Shown here piece after piece: positions 7,347 through 15,349 of a DNA stretch of 64,000 bases (its first letter is position 1; each line of letters begins with the position of its first letter). Made by a program: the position numbers and the translations under genes. Under the pieces are notes generated by a model. The model did not search any database, was not told where the DNA came from, and saw only the letters and a program-made list of their open reading frames with translations. Source of the DNA: Paraburkholderia rhynchosiae. GTDB lineage: Bacteria; Pseudomonadota; Gammaproteobacteria; Burkholderiales; Burkholderiaceae. The stretch lies in the NCBI RefSeq assembly GCF_002879865.1, contig NZ_PNXY01000001.1, positions 434,001 to 498,000 on the forward strand. The letters run 5' to 3'.

Positions 7347-8573
7347 ATGCAAACCAATCTCGCGGACTTCATTCGCAATACGCCCGATGGCGACGAGGCC
7401 GACGCCATTCTGCGCAATTGCGTGCACTGCGGTTTCTGCACGGCCACGTGCCCGACCTATCAATTGCTCGGCGACGAACTCGACGGCCCGCGCGGGCGCA
7501 TCTATCTGATCAAGCAGATGGTGGAAGGCGCGGAAGTCACGCGCAGCACGCAGGTTCACCTCGACCGGTGCCTCACTTGCCGCAATTGCGAAACGACCTG
7601 CCCGTCCGGCGTGCAGTACGGCAAGCTGGTGGAAATCGGCCGCAAGATCACCGAGCAAAAGGTCACGCGTCCGCTCGGCCAGCGTCTCACGCGCCGGCTG
7701 TTGGCGAGCTTCGTGCCGAACAGCGCGCTCTTCACGCCGACCATGCGTCTCGGCCAGCATTTCCGTGCGCTGCTGCCGCGAAAACTGCGCGACAAGGTGC
7801 CCGCGCGGCAGCGTCCGCTCGAATGGCCAACCGCCAACCACACGCGCAAGATGCTGATGCTCGCGGGCTGCGTGCAACCGTCGATGATGCCCAACGTCAA
7901 TATCGCCACCGCGCGCGTATTCGATGCGCTCGGCATCGAAACGCTGGTCGCACCGGACGCCGGCTGCTGCGGCGCAATCCGCCTGCATCTCGGCTACAAC
8001 GACGAAGCGCTCGACGACATGCGCGCCAACATCGACGCCTGGTGGCCGTATGTCGAACAAGGGGTCGAGGCGATCGTGATGAACGCATCGGGTTGCGGCG
8101 CGACCGTGAAGGAATACGCGCACCTGTTGCGCCACGATCCGGCGTATGCCGAAAAAGCGCGTCGCATCGTCGAATTGACACGCGACATCGCCGAGATCCT
8201 GCCGGACTTCGAGGATGAACTCGTGTCTGTCACGCGTCGCCGCGCGATTCATACGGTCGCTTTTCATCCACCCTGCACGTTGCAGCATGGACAGCAGGTG
8301 CGCGGCAAGGTCGAACATCTGTTGTCGAGGCTGGGCCTCGAAGTGCGTCTGCCCGCCGACAATCATTTGTGCTGCGGCTCCGCGGGTACCTACTCGCTCA
8401 CGCAGCCGAGGCTCTCCTATGCGCTGCGCGATCAGAAGCTCGAGCGGCTTCATGCGCAGGAGCCGCAAGTGATCGTCTCGGCCAACGTCGGCTGCATTTC
8501 GCATTTGCAGAGCGGCACGTCCACACCGGTCGCGCACTGGATCGAACTGGTCGAGCACATGCTGTCCGTATAA
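7347..8573 (+). CDS. glcF: Glycolate oxidase iron-sulfur subunit GlcF
   Basis: 408-residue electron-transfer subunit of glycolate dehydrogenase. Two ferredoxin-type 4Fe-4S motifs are intact: Cys25, 28, 31, 35 (CVHCGFCTATCP) and Cys75, 78, 81, 85 (CLTCRNCETTCP). The rest is the CCG-domain region, with DAGCCGA and HLCCGSAGTYS, seen in GlcF and heterodisulfide-reductase-like subunits. It passes electrons from the flavin subunits to quinone. It ends the glc run; there is no glcC regulator, glcG or malate synthase glcB alongside, unlike the E. coli glc operon. Confidence 0.96.
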   Translation: MQTNLADFIRNTPDGDEADAILRNCVHCGFCTATCPTYQLLGDELDGPRGRIYLIKQMVEGAEVTRSTQVHLDRCLTCRNCETTCPSGVQYGKLVEIGRKITEQKVTRPLGQRLTRRLLASFVPNSALFTPTMRLGQHFRALLPRKLRDKVPARQRPLEWPTANHTRKMLMLAGCVQPSMMPNVNIATARVFDALGIETLVAPDAGCCGAIRLHLGYNDEALDDMRANIDAWWPYVEQGVEAIVMNASGCGATVKEYAHLLRHDPAYAEKARRIVELTRDIAEILPDFEDELVSVTRRRAIHTVAFHPPCTLQHGQQVRGKVEHLLSRLGLEVRLPADNHLCCGSAGTYSLTQPRLSYALRDQKLERLHAQEPQVIVSANVGCISHLQSGTSTPVAHWIELVEHMLSV

Positions 8574-8609
8574 TCGAGGCATCGACTTTCGACCGTTTCC
8601 GTTCGCTCC

Positions 8610-9308
8610 ATGCCCGATCTGATTCATAACCTCGAAGCGGTGCAGCAGCGCATCGCGACGGCCGCACACGTGGCGCGACGCGACGCGCGTTCAATCGCCC
8701 TGCTGGCGGTTTCGAAGACCTTTCCTGCCGAAGACGTGCGCGCCGCCAACGCCGCCGGTCAGCGCATGTTCGGCGAAAATTACGTGCAGGAAGCCATTAC
8801 GAAGATCGAAGCGCTCGCCGATTTGCGCGCGGCGCTCGAATGGCATTTCATCGGCCCGTTGCAGTCGAACAAGACGCGGCCGGTTGCCGAACATTTCGAC
8901 TGGGTGCATTCGGTCGATCGGTTGAAGATCGCGCAGCGTCTCTCAGAGCAGCGGTCGGACAATGTGCCGCCGCTGAACGTGTGCTTGCAGGTGAATATCA
9001 GCGGCGAGGCATCGAAAAGCGGCGTTAGCGCCGCAGAAGCCGTTGAAGTCGCCAAGGAAATCGCCGCGCTGCCGAGGCTCAAGTTGCGCGGCCTGATGGC
9101 GATTCCCGAGCCGGCCGGCAGTATCGACGAACAACGCGTGCCGCATCGCCGGTTGCGTGAGCTATTCGAGCGTCTTCGTGACGACGGGCTACAACTCGAT
9201 ACGCTTTCGATGGGCATGTCGAGCGACCTCGAAGCCGCCGTGCTCGAAGGCGCGACGATCGTGCGCGTGGGCACGGCGATTTTCGGCGCGCGCGATTACT
9301 CGAACTAA
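8610..9308 (+). CDS. yggS: YggS/PLPBP-family pyridoxal-phosphate homeostasis protein
   Basis: 232-residue single-domain alanine-racemase-like TIM barrel that binds pyridoxal 5'-phosphate but has no known enzyme activity; it buffers PLP and affects amino-acid and 2-oxo-acid metabolism. The PLP lysine is Lys36 in LLAVSKTFP, and FGENYVQEA, WHFIGPLQSNK and LSMGMSSDLEAAV, with GTAIFGAR near the end, match the family. Length equals the E. coli protein (234). It begins 36 bases after glcF and is followed after 36 bases by proC, a conserved yggS-proC pair in proteobacteria. Confidence 0.95.
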   Translation: MPDLIHNLEAVQQRIATAAHVARRDARSIALLAVSKTFPAEDVRAANAAGQRMFGENYVQEAITKIEALADLRAALEWHFIGPLQSNKTRPVAEHFDWVHSVDRLKIAQRLSEQRSDNVPPLNVCLQVNISGEASKSGVSAAEAVEVAKEIAALPRLKLRGLMAIPEPAGSIDEQRVPHRRLRELFERLRDDGLQLDTLSMGMSSDLEAAVLEGATIVRVGTAIFGARDYSN

Positions 9309-9344
9309 CGGTTTCACACGCTCAATCAACCCTTCCGGAACATC

Positions 9345-10160
9345 ATGAAAATTGCTTTTATCGGCGGCGGCAACATGGCTGCGGCGTTGATCGGCGGACT
9401 CATCAAGCGTGGCGTTGCGCCCGCCGACCTCTATGCGATCGACCCCAACGAAGAGGCGCGCAAACGCAATGAGCAGCAGTTCGGCATCAAAACCGGCGCA
9501 GCCGCCGATGCCACACTGGGCGCGTACGACGCCGTCGTGCTCGCGGTGAAACCGCAGATTCTTAAGAGCGTTGCAGAGTCGCTGGCGCCGCATCTGAAGG
9601 TGTCGCAACTGGCCATTAGCATCGTCGCCGGGATTCGCATGGACGACATGTCGCGCTGGCTCAACGGCCACGCGCGCATCGTGCGCGTCATGCCGAATAC
9701 GCCGGCGCTAATCGGCATGGGCGTCGCGGGATTGACCGCGACGGCGAGCGTCGACGAAGCCGGCCGGGCGCTCGCGTCACAGGTTCTGGGTGCGGTCGGC
9801 GAAACCGTATGGTTCGACGACGAAGCGAAAATCGACGCCGTCACCGCGATTTCGGGCAGCGGCCCGGCCTACGTGTTCTATTTCATCGAAGCGTTGCAGG
9901 AAGCCGCGCGCCAACTCGGCATGGACGAAGCGCAAGGCCGCGCGCTGGCAGTGGCGACCTTCACCGGCGCCGCGCAATTGGCCGCGAATTCCGAGGAACC
10001 GCCGAGCGTGTTGCGCGAACGCGTGACGTCGAAAGGCGGCACGACCGCTGCGGCGCTGGCCTCGTTCGACGCGAGCGGCATCAAGGACGCTATCGTGCGC
10101 GGCGCGCTGGCCGCGGATGCACGGGCGAAAGAAATGGGCGACGAGTTCGGTCAGCAGTAA
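9345..10160 (+). CDS. proC: Pyrroline-5-carboxylate reductase
   Basis: Catalyses the NAD(P)H-dependent last step of proline synthesis. 271 residues: an N-terminal Rossmann domain opens with IAFIGGGNMAAALIGGL, the RVMPNTPALIGMG loop lies around 120, and the C-terminal helical dimerisation domain carries the family signature with ISGSGPAYVFYFIEAL and VTSKGGTTAAAL. A normal ribosome-binding site (TTCCGGAAC region) precedes the ATG. It ends the forward run that began with the D-lactate dehydrogenase gene and converges on ubiA. Confidence 0.97.
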   Translation: MKIAFIGGGNMAAALIGGLIKRGVAPADLYAIDPNEEARKRNEQQFGIKTGAAADATLGAYDAVVLAVKPQILKSVAESLAPHLKVSQLAISIVAGIRMDDMSRWLNGHARIVRVMPNTPALIGMGVAGLTATASVDEAGRALASQVLGAVGETVWFDDEAKIDAVTAISGSGPAYVFYFIEALQEAARQLGMDEAQGRALAVATFTGAAQLAANSEEPPSVLRERVTSKGGTTAAALASFDASGIKDAIVRGALAADARAKEMGDEFGQQ

Positions 10161-10292
10161 GCGCGCCGGGAGTGCGGTGAAAACCGCGCTTGCAGAGACC
10201 CAAGAAACCGTAGGACGCAGCGCCTTGATTCGACTCAGGCCGCGCCTACGGCACAAAACCATAAACAAGCGCATGCACACCGCGCTAAAAAC

Positions 10293-11156
10293 TCAAAACG
10301 AAGCCACCGCATAATGCGCGGCAATGCCGACGAACAACGCGCCGCCCAGCCAGTTGTTATGCCGGAACGCCGCGAAGCACGCCATCCGGTCACGATTGCG
10401 AATCAGCGTGTAGTGATAGATCGCGCAACCCGCCGCGGCCGCCCATCCCAGCCAGTACAGCACGCCAAAACCAAGCATCACGCCGATGCCGACGTAGATG
10501 GCGAGCGTCACCGCGTAGCAGAGCATGATCGCAGCCACGTCGAAGCGGCCAAAAGTCAGTGCCGACGTGCGGATGCCGATCTTGATGTCGTCGTCGCGAT
10601 CGACCATCGCATATTCGGTGTCGTACGCGACCGACCAGAATACGTTGGCGAGCAGCATCACCCACGCGAGCATCGGCACCTGGTTTTGCACGGCCGCGAA
10701 CGCCATCGGGATGCCGAAGCCGAAAGCGATACCGAGATACGCCTGCGGAATCGCGAAGAAACGCTTGGTGAACGGATACGAGCCCGCGACGAACAGCGCG
10801 GCCACCGAAAGCTCCTTCGTCAGCGTATTCAGCGGCAGGATCAGCAGAAAGGCCAGTAAGGATAAACCGGCCGCGAGCGCCACCGCTTCCCACGCCTTGA
10901 CCTTACCCGACGTGATTGGACGATTCTCCGTGCGCTTCACGTAGCGGTCGAAATCGCGGTCCGCGTAGTCGTTGATCGCGCAGCCCGCCGAGCGCATCAG
11001 CACCGTACCCACCGTGAAGATCACCAGAAGCGGCCACGACGGATGACCGTCGGACGCGATCCACAGCGCGTTGAGCGTCGGCCACAGCAGCAACAGGCTG
11101 CCGATAGGCTTATCCATGCGCACGAGGCGCAGATACAGAGGAAGTCGGGCAAACAT
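10293..11156 (-). CDS. ubiA: 4-hydroxybenzoate polyprenyltransferase
   Basis: Integral inner-membrane prenyltransferase that attaches a polyprenyl chain to 4-hydroxybenzoate, an early step of ubiquinone synthesis. 287 residues with about eight hydrophobic segments. Both aspartate-rich Mg-diphosphate motifs are present: [19 protein letters not shown] and [19 protein letters not shown]. It starts 238 bases downstream of the dps stop, on the same strand, behind the dps terminator. The E. coli partner ubiC is not here. Confidence 0.96.
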   Translation of the reverse strand: MFARLPLYLRLVRMDKPIGSLLLLWPTLNALWIASDGHPSWPLLVIFTVGTVLMRSAGCAINDYADRDFDRYVKRTENRPITSGKVKAWEAVALAAGLSLLAFLLILPLNTLTKELSVAALFVAGSYPFTKRFFAIPQAYLGIAFGFGIPMAFAAVQNQVPMLAWVMLLANVFWSVAYDTEYAMVDRDDDIKIGIRTSALTFGRFDVAAIMLCYAVTLAIYVGIGVMLGFGVLYWLGWAAAAGCAIYHYTLIRNRDRMACFAAFRHNNWLGGALFVGIAAHYAVASF

Positions 11157-11288
11157 GGCGGACTCGGTAGATGCGGGCGAAATGCGAAGACAGTGCCGCT
11201 ATTTTACGGGATGCCGCCAGGGTCCAGCGTCTGTGCGACCCGGTGTCAAAGGTCCCTGCCGCAACAGCGCTTTCAAAGCCGAGGCCGC

Positions 11289-11320
11289 AAAAACAAAGCC
11301 TCCCGCGAAGGGAGGCTTTG
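11289..11320 (-). terminator. Rho-independent terminator of dps
   Basis: Perfect 11-bp stem CAAAGCCTCCC / GGGAGGCTTTG around a 5-base loop at 11294-11320. On the reverse strand it is followed by TTTTT. It lies 74 bases past the dps stop codon and separates dps from ubiA. Confidence 0.85.
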
Positions 11321-11393
11321 CTATGTCCGGTGGCGGCCGCTTATGTCGGCTTATTCGTGGCGCCAGCCAACTCAAACCGGCATTGACGCGGCA

Positions 11394-11882
11394 TCAAGCC
11401 AGCATCGAGCGCAACATCCACGCGGTCTTTTCGTGCGTTTGCATGCGCTGTGTCAGCAGGTCGGCGGTCGGCTCGTCGTTGGCGGCTTCCGTCGACGGGA
11501 AAATTGCGCGCGCCGTACGCACCACAGCTTCCTGGCCTTCCACCAACTGACGGATCATTTCTTCGGCAGCCGGCACGCCGTCCGCCTCGGGAATCGACGA
11601 CAGCTTCGCGAAGTCCTTATAGCTGCCCGGCGCATGCACGCCCAGCGCGCGAATCCGTTCAGCAATCGAATCGACGGCGAGCGCCAGTTCGTTGTATTGC
11701 GTTTCGAACATCAGGTGCAGCGTGTTGAACATCGGACCCGTCACGTTCCAATGAAAGTTGTGGGTCTTCAGGTACAACGTGTAGGTGTCGGCGAGCAGAC
11801 GCGACAGACCTTCCGCGATCTTCTTGCGATCCTTGTCGCTGATCCCGATATTGACGTGCTGTACAGCTTCTTTTTTGGCCAT
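11394..11882 (-). CDS. dps: DNA-binding ferritin-like protein Dps
   Basis: 162-residue member of the Dps family: dodecamers that oxidise Fe(II) with peroxide, store iron and coat DNA under oxidative stress or starvation. The ferroxidase-site helix reads [18 protein letters not shown], followed by [20 protein letters not shown], both diagnostic. The ATG at 11882 (MAKKEAV) is chosen over the longer frame to 11918 because AAGGAGT lies just upstream. It sits downstream of katA and oxyR, which suggests peroxide control. The leader between 11883 and 12016 has no clear full OxyR site. Confidence 0.94.
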   Translation of the reverse strand: MAKKEAVQHVNIGISDKDRKKIAEGLSRLLADTYTLYLKTHNFHWNVTGPMFNTLHLMFETQYNELALAVDSIAERIRALGVHAPGSYKDFAKLSSIPEADGVPAAEEMIRQLVEGQEAVVRTARAIFPSTEAANDEPTADLLTQRMQTHEKTAWMLRSMLA

Positions 11883-12015
11883 GATGACTCCTTTGAAGAG
11901 TGATACGAACCGGGGCAAAGTAACGGCTTGCTAATGGCAAACCCGGCACAACAAGCGCTCGACAGTTTATCTTAGAAAGGCACGGGGTTTGTGTGGCGCG
12001 CGTCGTCACTACGGC

Positions 12016-12062
12016 GCTCATTGCTGTGCTCTTGTGGTGCTCATTGCTGTGCTCATTGCTGT
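12016..12062. repeat. Tandem repeat of 12-bp period (four units)
   Basis: The unit GCTCATTGCTGT occurs exactly at 12016, 12039 and 12051, with a degenerate 11-base unit between the first and second. It lies on the dps side of the 53-codon small ORF, in non-coding DNA. It may have arisen by slipped-strand duplication; no function is visible. Confidence 0.8.
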
Positions 12063-12116
12063 GACCACTCGGTTGCTCACAGAAGCGGGCACCGAGCCGG
12101 ACAACGCACGCGCCGT

Positions 12117-12278
12117 TCAACCGCCTATCGCATGTTGCAGTGCTTGCGCCGCGACGACCACGAGCCCGCTCGTGACGATCGCGAAACCCACGGCTTGGCG
12201 CAGCATCAGCGCATGCTGCTGTTGCGCGCGACGCGCGGCCCGTGAGCCGCCGGCAGTGGCTTTCATCATCTCAATCAT
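12117..12278 (-). CDS. Small hydrophobic-tailed protein downstream of katA (53 aa)
   Basis: I do not recognise a family. The frame encodes 53 residues from MIEMMKATAGG: an Arg/Gln-rich stretch (SRAARRAQQQHA, about 12-23), then a hydrophobic segment (VGFAIVTSGLVVVAAQAL, about 30-47) long enough for one membrane span, ending QHAIGG. Translation is supported by AAGGAGCA directly ahead of the ATG and by G/C-rich third codon positions. It lies 66 bases after katA on the same strand and before dps, so it may share the katA message. A second small ORF precedes katA. The function is unknown; a short membrane protein is an inference. Confidence 0.55.
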   Translation of the reverse strand: MIEMMKATAGGSRAARRAQQQHALMLRQAVGFAIVTSGLVVVAAQALQHAIGG

Positions 12279-12344
12279 AAACGTGCTCCTTACTTCGTAT
12301 CTGCACTCGCGGGACGCCGACGCGCCCCGCTTGTGTCTGCCGCT

Positions 12345-13799
12345 TTACTTCTTGCCGCCTTCAGCAAGTTCCGCCATCGCAGCGATCACACCTTCGGCGT
12401 AAGCCGGATCGATGCGGCCAAAGTGCTCGACCGCTCGCGCAACGATTTCCTGCGGCACACCGTTGATGTGGCGTGCGATGTTGCCGAACAACCGCTGACG
12501 CTGCGCGGCGTCGAAGAGGGCGAACAGCATGCCCGGCTGCGTGTAATAGTCGTCGTCCGCGCGATGATCGTAACGATCGACGGCGCCCGCTGCGAGCGAC
12601 GGCTCCGCCGCGTTGGCATCCTGCGCAAAGTCGCCGAAACGGTTCGGCTCATAGTTCACGTTGCCGCCGAGGTTGCCGTCCGTGCGCATTGCACCGTCGC
12701 GATGGAACGAATGCGGGCTCGGCACACGCGCGGCGTTCACCGGAATCTGGTGGTGATTGATGCCGAGGCGATAGCGCTGCGTGTCGCCGTACGAGAACAA
12801 ACGCCCCTGCAACAGACGGTCCGGCGAGAAGCCGATGCCCGGCACCACATTGGCCGGCGTGAACGCTGCCTGCTCGACGTCCGCGAAATAGTTGGCCGCG
12901 TTGCGGTTCAACTCGATCGTGCCAACGTCGATCAACGGGTAGTCCTTCTGCGACCATACTTTCGTGATGTCGAACGGGTTGAAGCGATACGTCGCGGCTT
13001 CCGCTTCCGGCATCACCTGAATGGCGAAGCGCCACTTCGGGAAATTGCCCTCGTCGATGCTACCCACCAGATCGCGCTGCGCGCTTTCGCGGTCTTGCGC
13101 AACCACTTGCGACGCTTCGGCATCGGTGAAATTCTCAATGCCTTGCTGCGACTTGAAATGGAACTTCACCCAGAACCGCTCGTTGTTCGCGTTGATGAAC
13201 GAGTACGTGTGCGAGCCGAAGCCGTGCATCTGACGGTAGTTCTTCGGAATGCCGCGATCGCTCATCAGAATCGTCACCTGATGCATCGACTCCGGGTGAC
13301 GCGTCCAGAAATCCCACGCGGCGATGTTGTTGCGCAGGTTCGTGTACGGGTCGCGCTTTTGCGTGTGGATGAAGTCGGGAAACTTCAATGGATCGCGGAT
13401 AAAGAACACTGGCGTGTTGTTGCCCACCACGTCCCAGTTGCCTTCGTCCGTGTAGAACTTGATCGAGAAGCCGCGCACGTCGCGTTCCGCGTCGGCCGCG
13501 CCGCGTTCGCCCGCCACCGTGGAAAAGCGCATGAAGAGCGGCGTTTGCTTGCCGACTTCGGCGAACACTTTCGCCTTGGTGTAGCGCGAGATGTCGTGCG
13601 TGACCTTCAGCGTGCCGAAGGCGCCCGAGCCTTTCGCGTGAACGCGGCGCTCGGGAATCACTTCGCGGTCGAAGTGAGCCAGCTTTTCGAGCAGCCACAC
13701 GTCTTGCAGGACAACCGGGCCGCGCACGCCGGCGGTCATGGAATTCTGGTTATCGGCGACGGGTGCGCCGGCGGCATTGGTGAGCTTACGTTCGGACAT
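12345..13799 (-). CDS. katA: Monofunctional haem catalase KatA
   Basis: Cytosolic clade-3-sized catalase (484 residues) that splits hydrogen peroxide into water and oxygen. His54 in [12 protein letters not shown] and the Asn of VGNNTPVFF (127/128) are the distal catalytic residues; Tyr337 in [14 protein letters not shown] is the proximal haem ligand. The ATG at 13799 is preferred over the frame to 13853 because AGGAG lies just before it and MSERKLT is a typical start. It is followed by a small ORF and dps, and preceded by a small ORF and oxyR on the same strand, a compact peroxide-defence block. There is no signal peptide. Confidence 0.96.
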   Translation of the reverse strand: MSERKLTNAAGAPVADNQNSMTAGVRGPVVLQDVWLLEKLAHFDREVIPERRVHAKGSGAFGTLKVTHDISRYTKAKVFAEVGKQTPLFMRFSTVAGERGAADAERDVRGFSIKFYTDEGNWDVVGNNTPVFFIRDPLKFPDFIHTQKRDPYTNLRNNIAAWDFWTRHPESMHQVTILMSDRGIPKNYRQMHGFGSHTYSFINANNERFWVKFHFKSQQGIENFTDAEASQVVAQDRESAQRDLVGSIDEGNFPKWRFAIQVMPEAEAATYRFNPFDITKVWSQKDYPLIDVGTIELNRNAANYFADVEQAAFTPANVVPGIGFSPDRLLQGRLFSYGDTQRYRLGINHHQIPVNAARVPSPHSFHRDGAMRTDGNLGGNVNYEPNRFGDFAQDANAAEPSLAAGAVDRYDHRADDDYYTQPGMLFALFDAAQRQRLFGNIARHINGVPQEIVARAVEHFGRIDPAYAEGVIAAMAELAEGGKK

Positions 13800-13868
13800 G
13801 CGGAACTCCTGGATGGTTTTCGATGCAGCGGATTGTGCGGAGAAGCGCGGCAAGGCAATGCCGAATGC

Positions 13869-13928
13869 TTATGCGGACAGTTATGCGAAGACTTATGCGA
13901 ATACTTATGCGAATACTTATGCGGACAA
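13869..13928. repeat. Tandem repeat of 12-bp period (five units) between a small ORF and katA
   Basis: TTATGCG recurs at 13869, 13881, 13893, 13905 and 13917, exactly 12 bases apart, with variable bases between. Read on the reverse strand in the frame of the 45-codon ORF, every unit contributes an in-frame TAA, the first of which ends that ORF. It lies 70 bases ahead of the katA start, in what should be the katA leader. Confidence 0.85.
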
Positions 13929-14054
13929 GGCGCGATCGACCAGCAAGGAGAACGCGACCGTGCGCATGCCGAGCATCGCCGCCGCAAAACCGGCGGTGCC
14001 GCGGGCCGGTTCAGCGGCGAACGTCTGAGTTTGCTGCAACTTCGATTGCGTCAT
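13917..14054 (-). CDS. Small ORF upstream of katA (45 aa)
   Basis: Unrecognised 45-codon frame, MTQSKLQQTQTF followed by a small-residue segment (GTAGFAAAMLGMRTVAFSLL, about 19-38) and ending DRALSA. It has a strong GGAGG ribosome-binding site seven to eight bases ahead of the ATG, which is the best evidence that it is translated. It lies between oxyR and katA on the same strand and is followed by five in-frame stops in the tandem repeat. It might be a genuine small protein or a leader peptide affecting katA expression. No homologue could be looked up. Confidence 0.5.
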   Translation of the reverse strand: MTQSKLQQTQTFAAEPARGTAGFAAAMLGMRTVAFSLLVDRALSA

Positions 14055-14128
14055 GATGTCCTCCGGGTCTGAGGGATCGGGCGATCCATGGAGAACACTA
14101 TATCAAGGCTATTAATCTTTCGTGTTTA

Positions 14129-14143
14129 ATAAACTTAATCTAT
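14129..14143. promoter_or_regulatory. Possible OxyR half-site ahead of the katA block
   Basis: ATAAACTTAATCTAT fits the OxyR element ATAG-N7-CTAT in spacing and in seven of the eight core bases. It is in an A/T-rich stretch 75 bases upstream of the 45-codon ORF, where the katA promoter is expected. A matching second half-site at the proper distance is not clear, so this is tentative. Confidence 0.35.
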
Positions 14144-14230
14144 CCAATAGGCGAGCGCCCAATGGCAAAACGCTGCGCCAAAGACGCGGACGCAACGGCC
14201 TAGGCCGCCACCGCCGACATGGCCCGTCGT

Positions 14231-15190
14231 TCAGTTGACGGCGACCGGCAAATCCAGCTTCTTGACGCCCGGCAGGTCGCAGGCGCTGATCGCATCGCAG
14301 ATTGCGTCGATGGCGGGCATCCGCGTAAAACTCTTGCGCCATGCCAGCACGACGCGGCGGTCGGGCACAGGTTCGCCGAACGCGACATACGACAGCAGCC
14401 CCGAGTCGATGCCGCCCGCGTGCGGCTTCACTTCGTGCACCGACATGCGCGGCAGCACCGTAATGCCGACGCCGCTCGCGACCATATGACGGATCGTTTC
14501 CAGCGACGAACCTTCGAACGTCTTCTGGATGCCGTCCGCATTCTGCGAAAAACGCATCAGTTCAGGACAAACACCGAGCACATGATCGCGGAAGCAATGG
14601 CCGCTGCCGAGCAGCAGCATGGTTTCCTGCTTGAGGTCGTCGGCGTCGATTTTCTGGCGGTTTTCCCACGCGTGACCCGACGGCAGCGCGACGACGAAAG
14701 GCTCGTCGTACAGCGGGCGCAGCATCAGGCCGGTTTCCGGAAAGGGCAGCGCCATGATGGCCACGTCGATCTCACCTTGCTTCAGCAGTTCGATCAGCTT
14801 GAGCGTGTAATTTTCCTGCAGCATCAACGGCATCTGCGGGACGCGCTTGATCATCTGCTTGACGAGCGTGGGCAGCAGGTACGGCCCGATCGTATAGATC
14901 ACGCCGAGGCGCAGCGGCCCGACGAGCGGGTCTTTGCCCTGCTTGGCAATCTCCTTGATGGCGAGCGTTTGTTCCAGCACGCGCTGCGCTTGCGTGACGA
15001 TCTGTTCGCCGATCGGCGTGACGCTCACTTCGCTCGTGCCGCGCTCGAAGATCTGCACATTCAGCTCGTCCTCCAGCTTTTTGATGGCCACCGACAACGT
15101 CGGCTGGCTGACGAAACACGCTTCGGCGGCCCGGCCGAAGTGCCGCTCGCGGGCAACGGCGACGATGTATTTCAATTCGGTGAGCGTCAT
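14231..15190 (-). CDS. oxyR: Hydrogen-peroxide-sensing LysR-family regulator OxyR
   Basis: 319-residue LysR regulator that senses peroxide by disulfide formation and activates antioxidant genes. The N-terminal winged HTH (about 1-60) includes HFGRAAEACFVSQPTLSVAI. The redox cysteines fall at Cys199 and Cys208 (GSGHCFRDHVLGVC), the same numbers as in E. coli OxyR. The effector domain ends around 300. recG lies upstream on the same strand; katA and dps lie downstream, presumably as regulated targets. An OxyR-like sequence is present just ahead of its own start codon, consistent with autoregulation. Confidence 0.97.
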   Translation of the reverse strand: MTLTELKYIVAVARERHFGRAAEACFVSQPTLSVAIKKLEDELNVQIFERGTSEVSVTPIGEQIVTQAQRVLEQTLAIKEIAKQGKDPLVGPLRLGVIYTIGPYLLPTLVKQMIKRVPQMPLMLQENYTLKLIELLKQGEIDVAIMALPFPETGLMLRPLYDEPFVVALPSGHAWENRQKIDADDLKQETMLLLGSGHCFRDHVLGVCPELMRFSQNADGIQKTFEGSSLETIRHMVASGVGITVLPRMSVHEVKPHAGGIDSGLLSYVAFGEPVPDRRVVLAWRKSFTRMPAIDAICDAISACDLPGVKKLDLPVAVN

Positions 15191-15218
15191 TGGGGGACCA
15201 ATCAGTGCGATGGATTCG

Positions 15219-15243
15219 ATAGGTTCTAGTTATACACCCATAG
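15219..15243. promoter_or_regulatory. Possible OxyR autoregulatory site
   Basis: ATAGGTTCTAGTTAT at 15219-15233 matches ATAG-N7-CTAT at seven of eight core bases and also keeps the conserved internal T and A. A further ATAG follows at 15240, one base closer than the usual 7-base spacing between half-sites. It is centred about 40 bases upstream of the oxyR start, where self-repression would act. Confidence 0.45.
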
Positions 15244-15349
15244 GGTCGGTTCGCCAACCTGGTTCGCCACCTTTCGATATCCGCGAAACGCGCCAGGCTG
15301 CGCGAGCTAAGGCCAAGGCGCGCGTCGAGCTGCCGAACTCAAGGCTTCA

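Noticed and set aside
12333..14072. 579-codon forward open frame across katA
   Set aside because: Antisense shadow of katA with an Arg/Val-biased product and no ribosome-binding site; katA has all catalytic residues.
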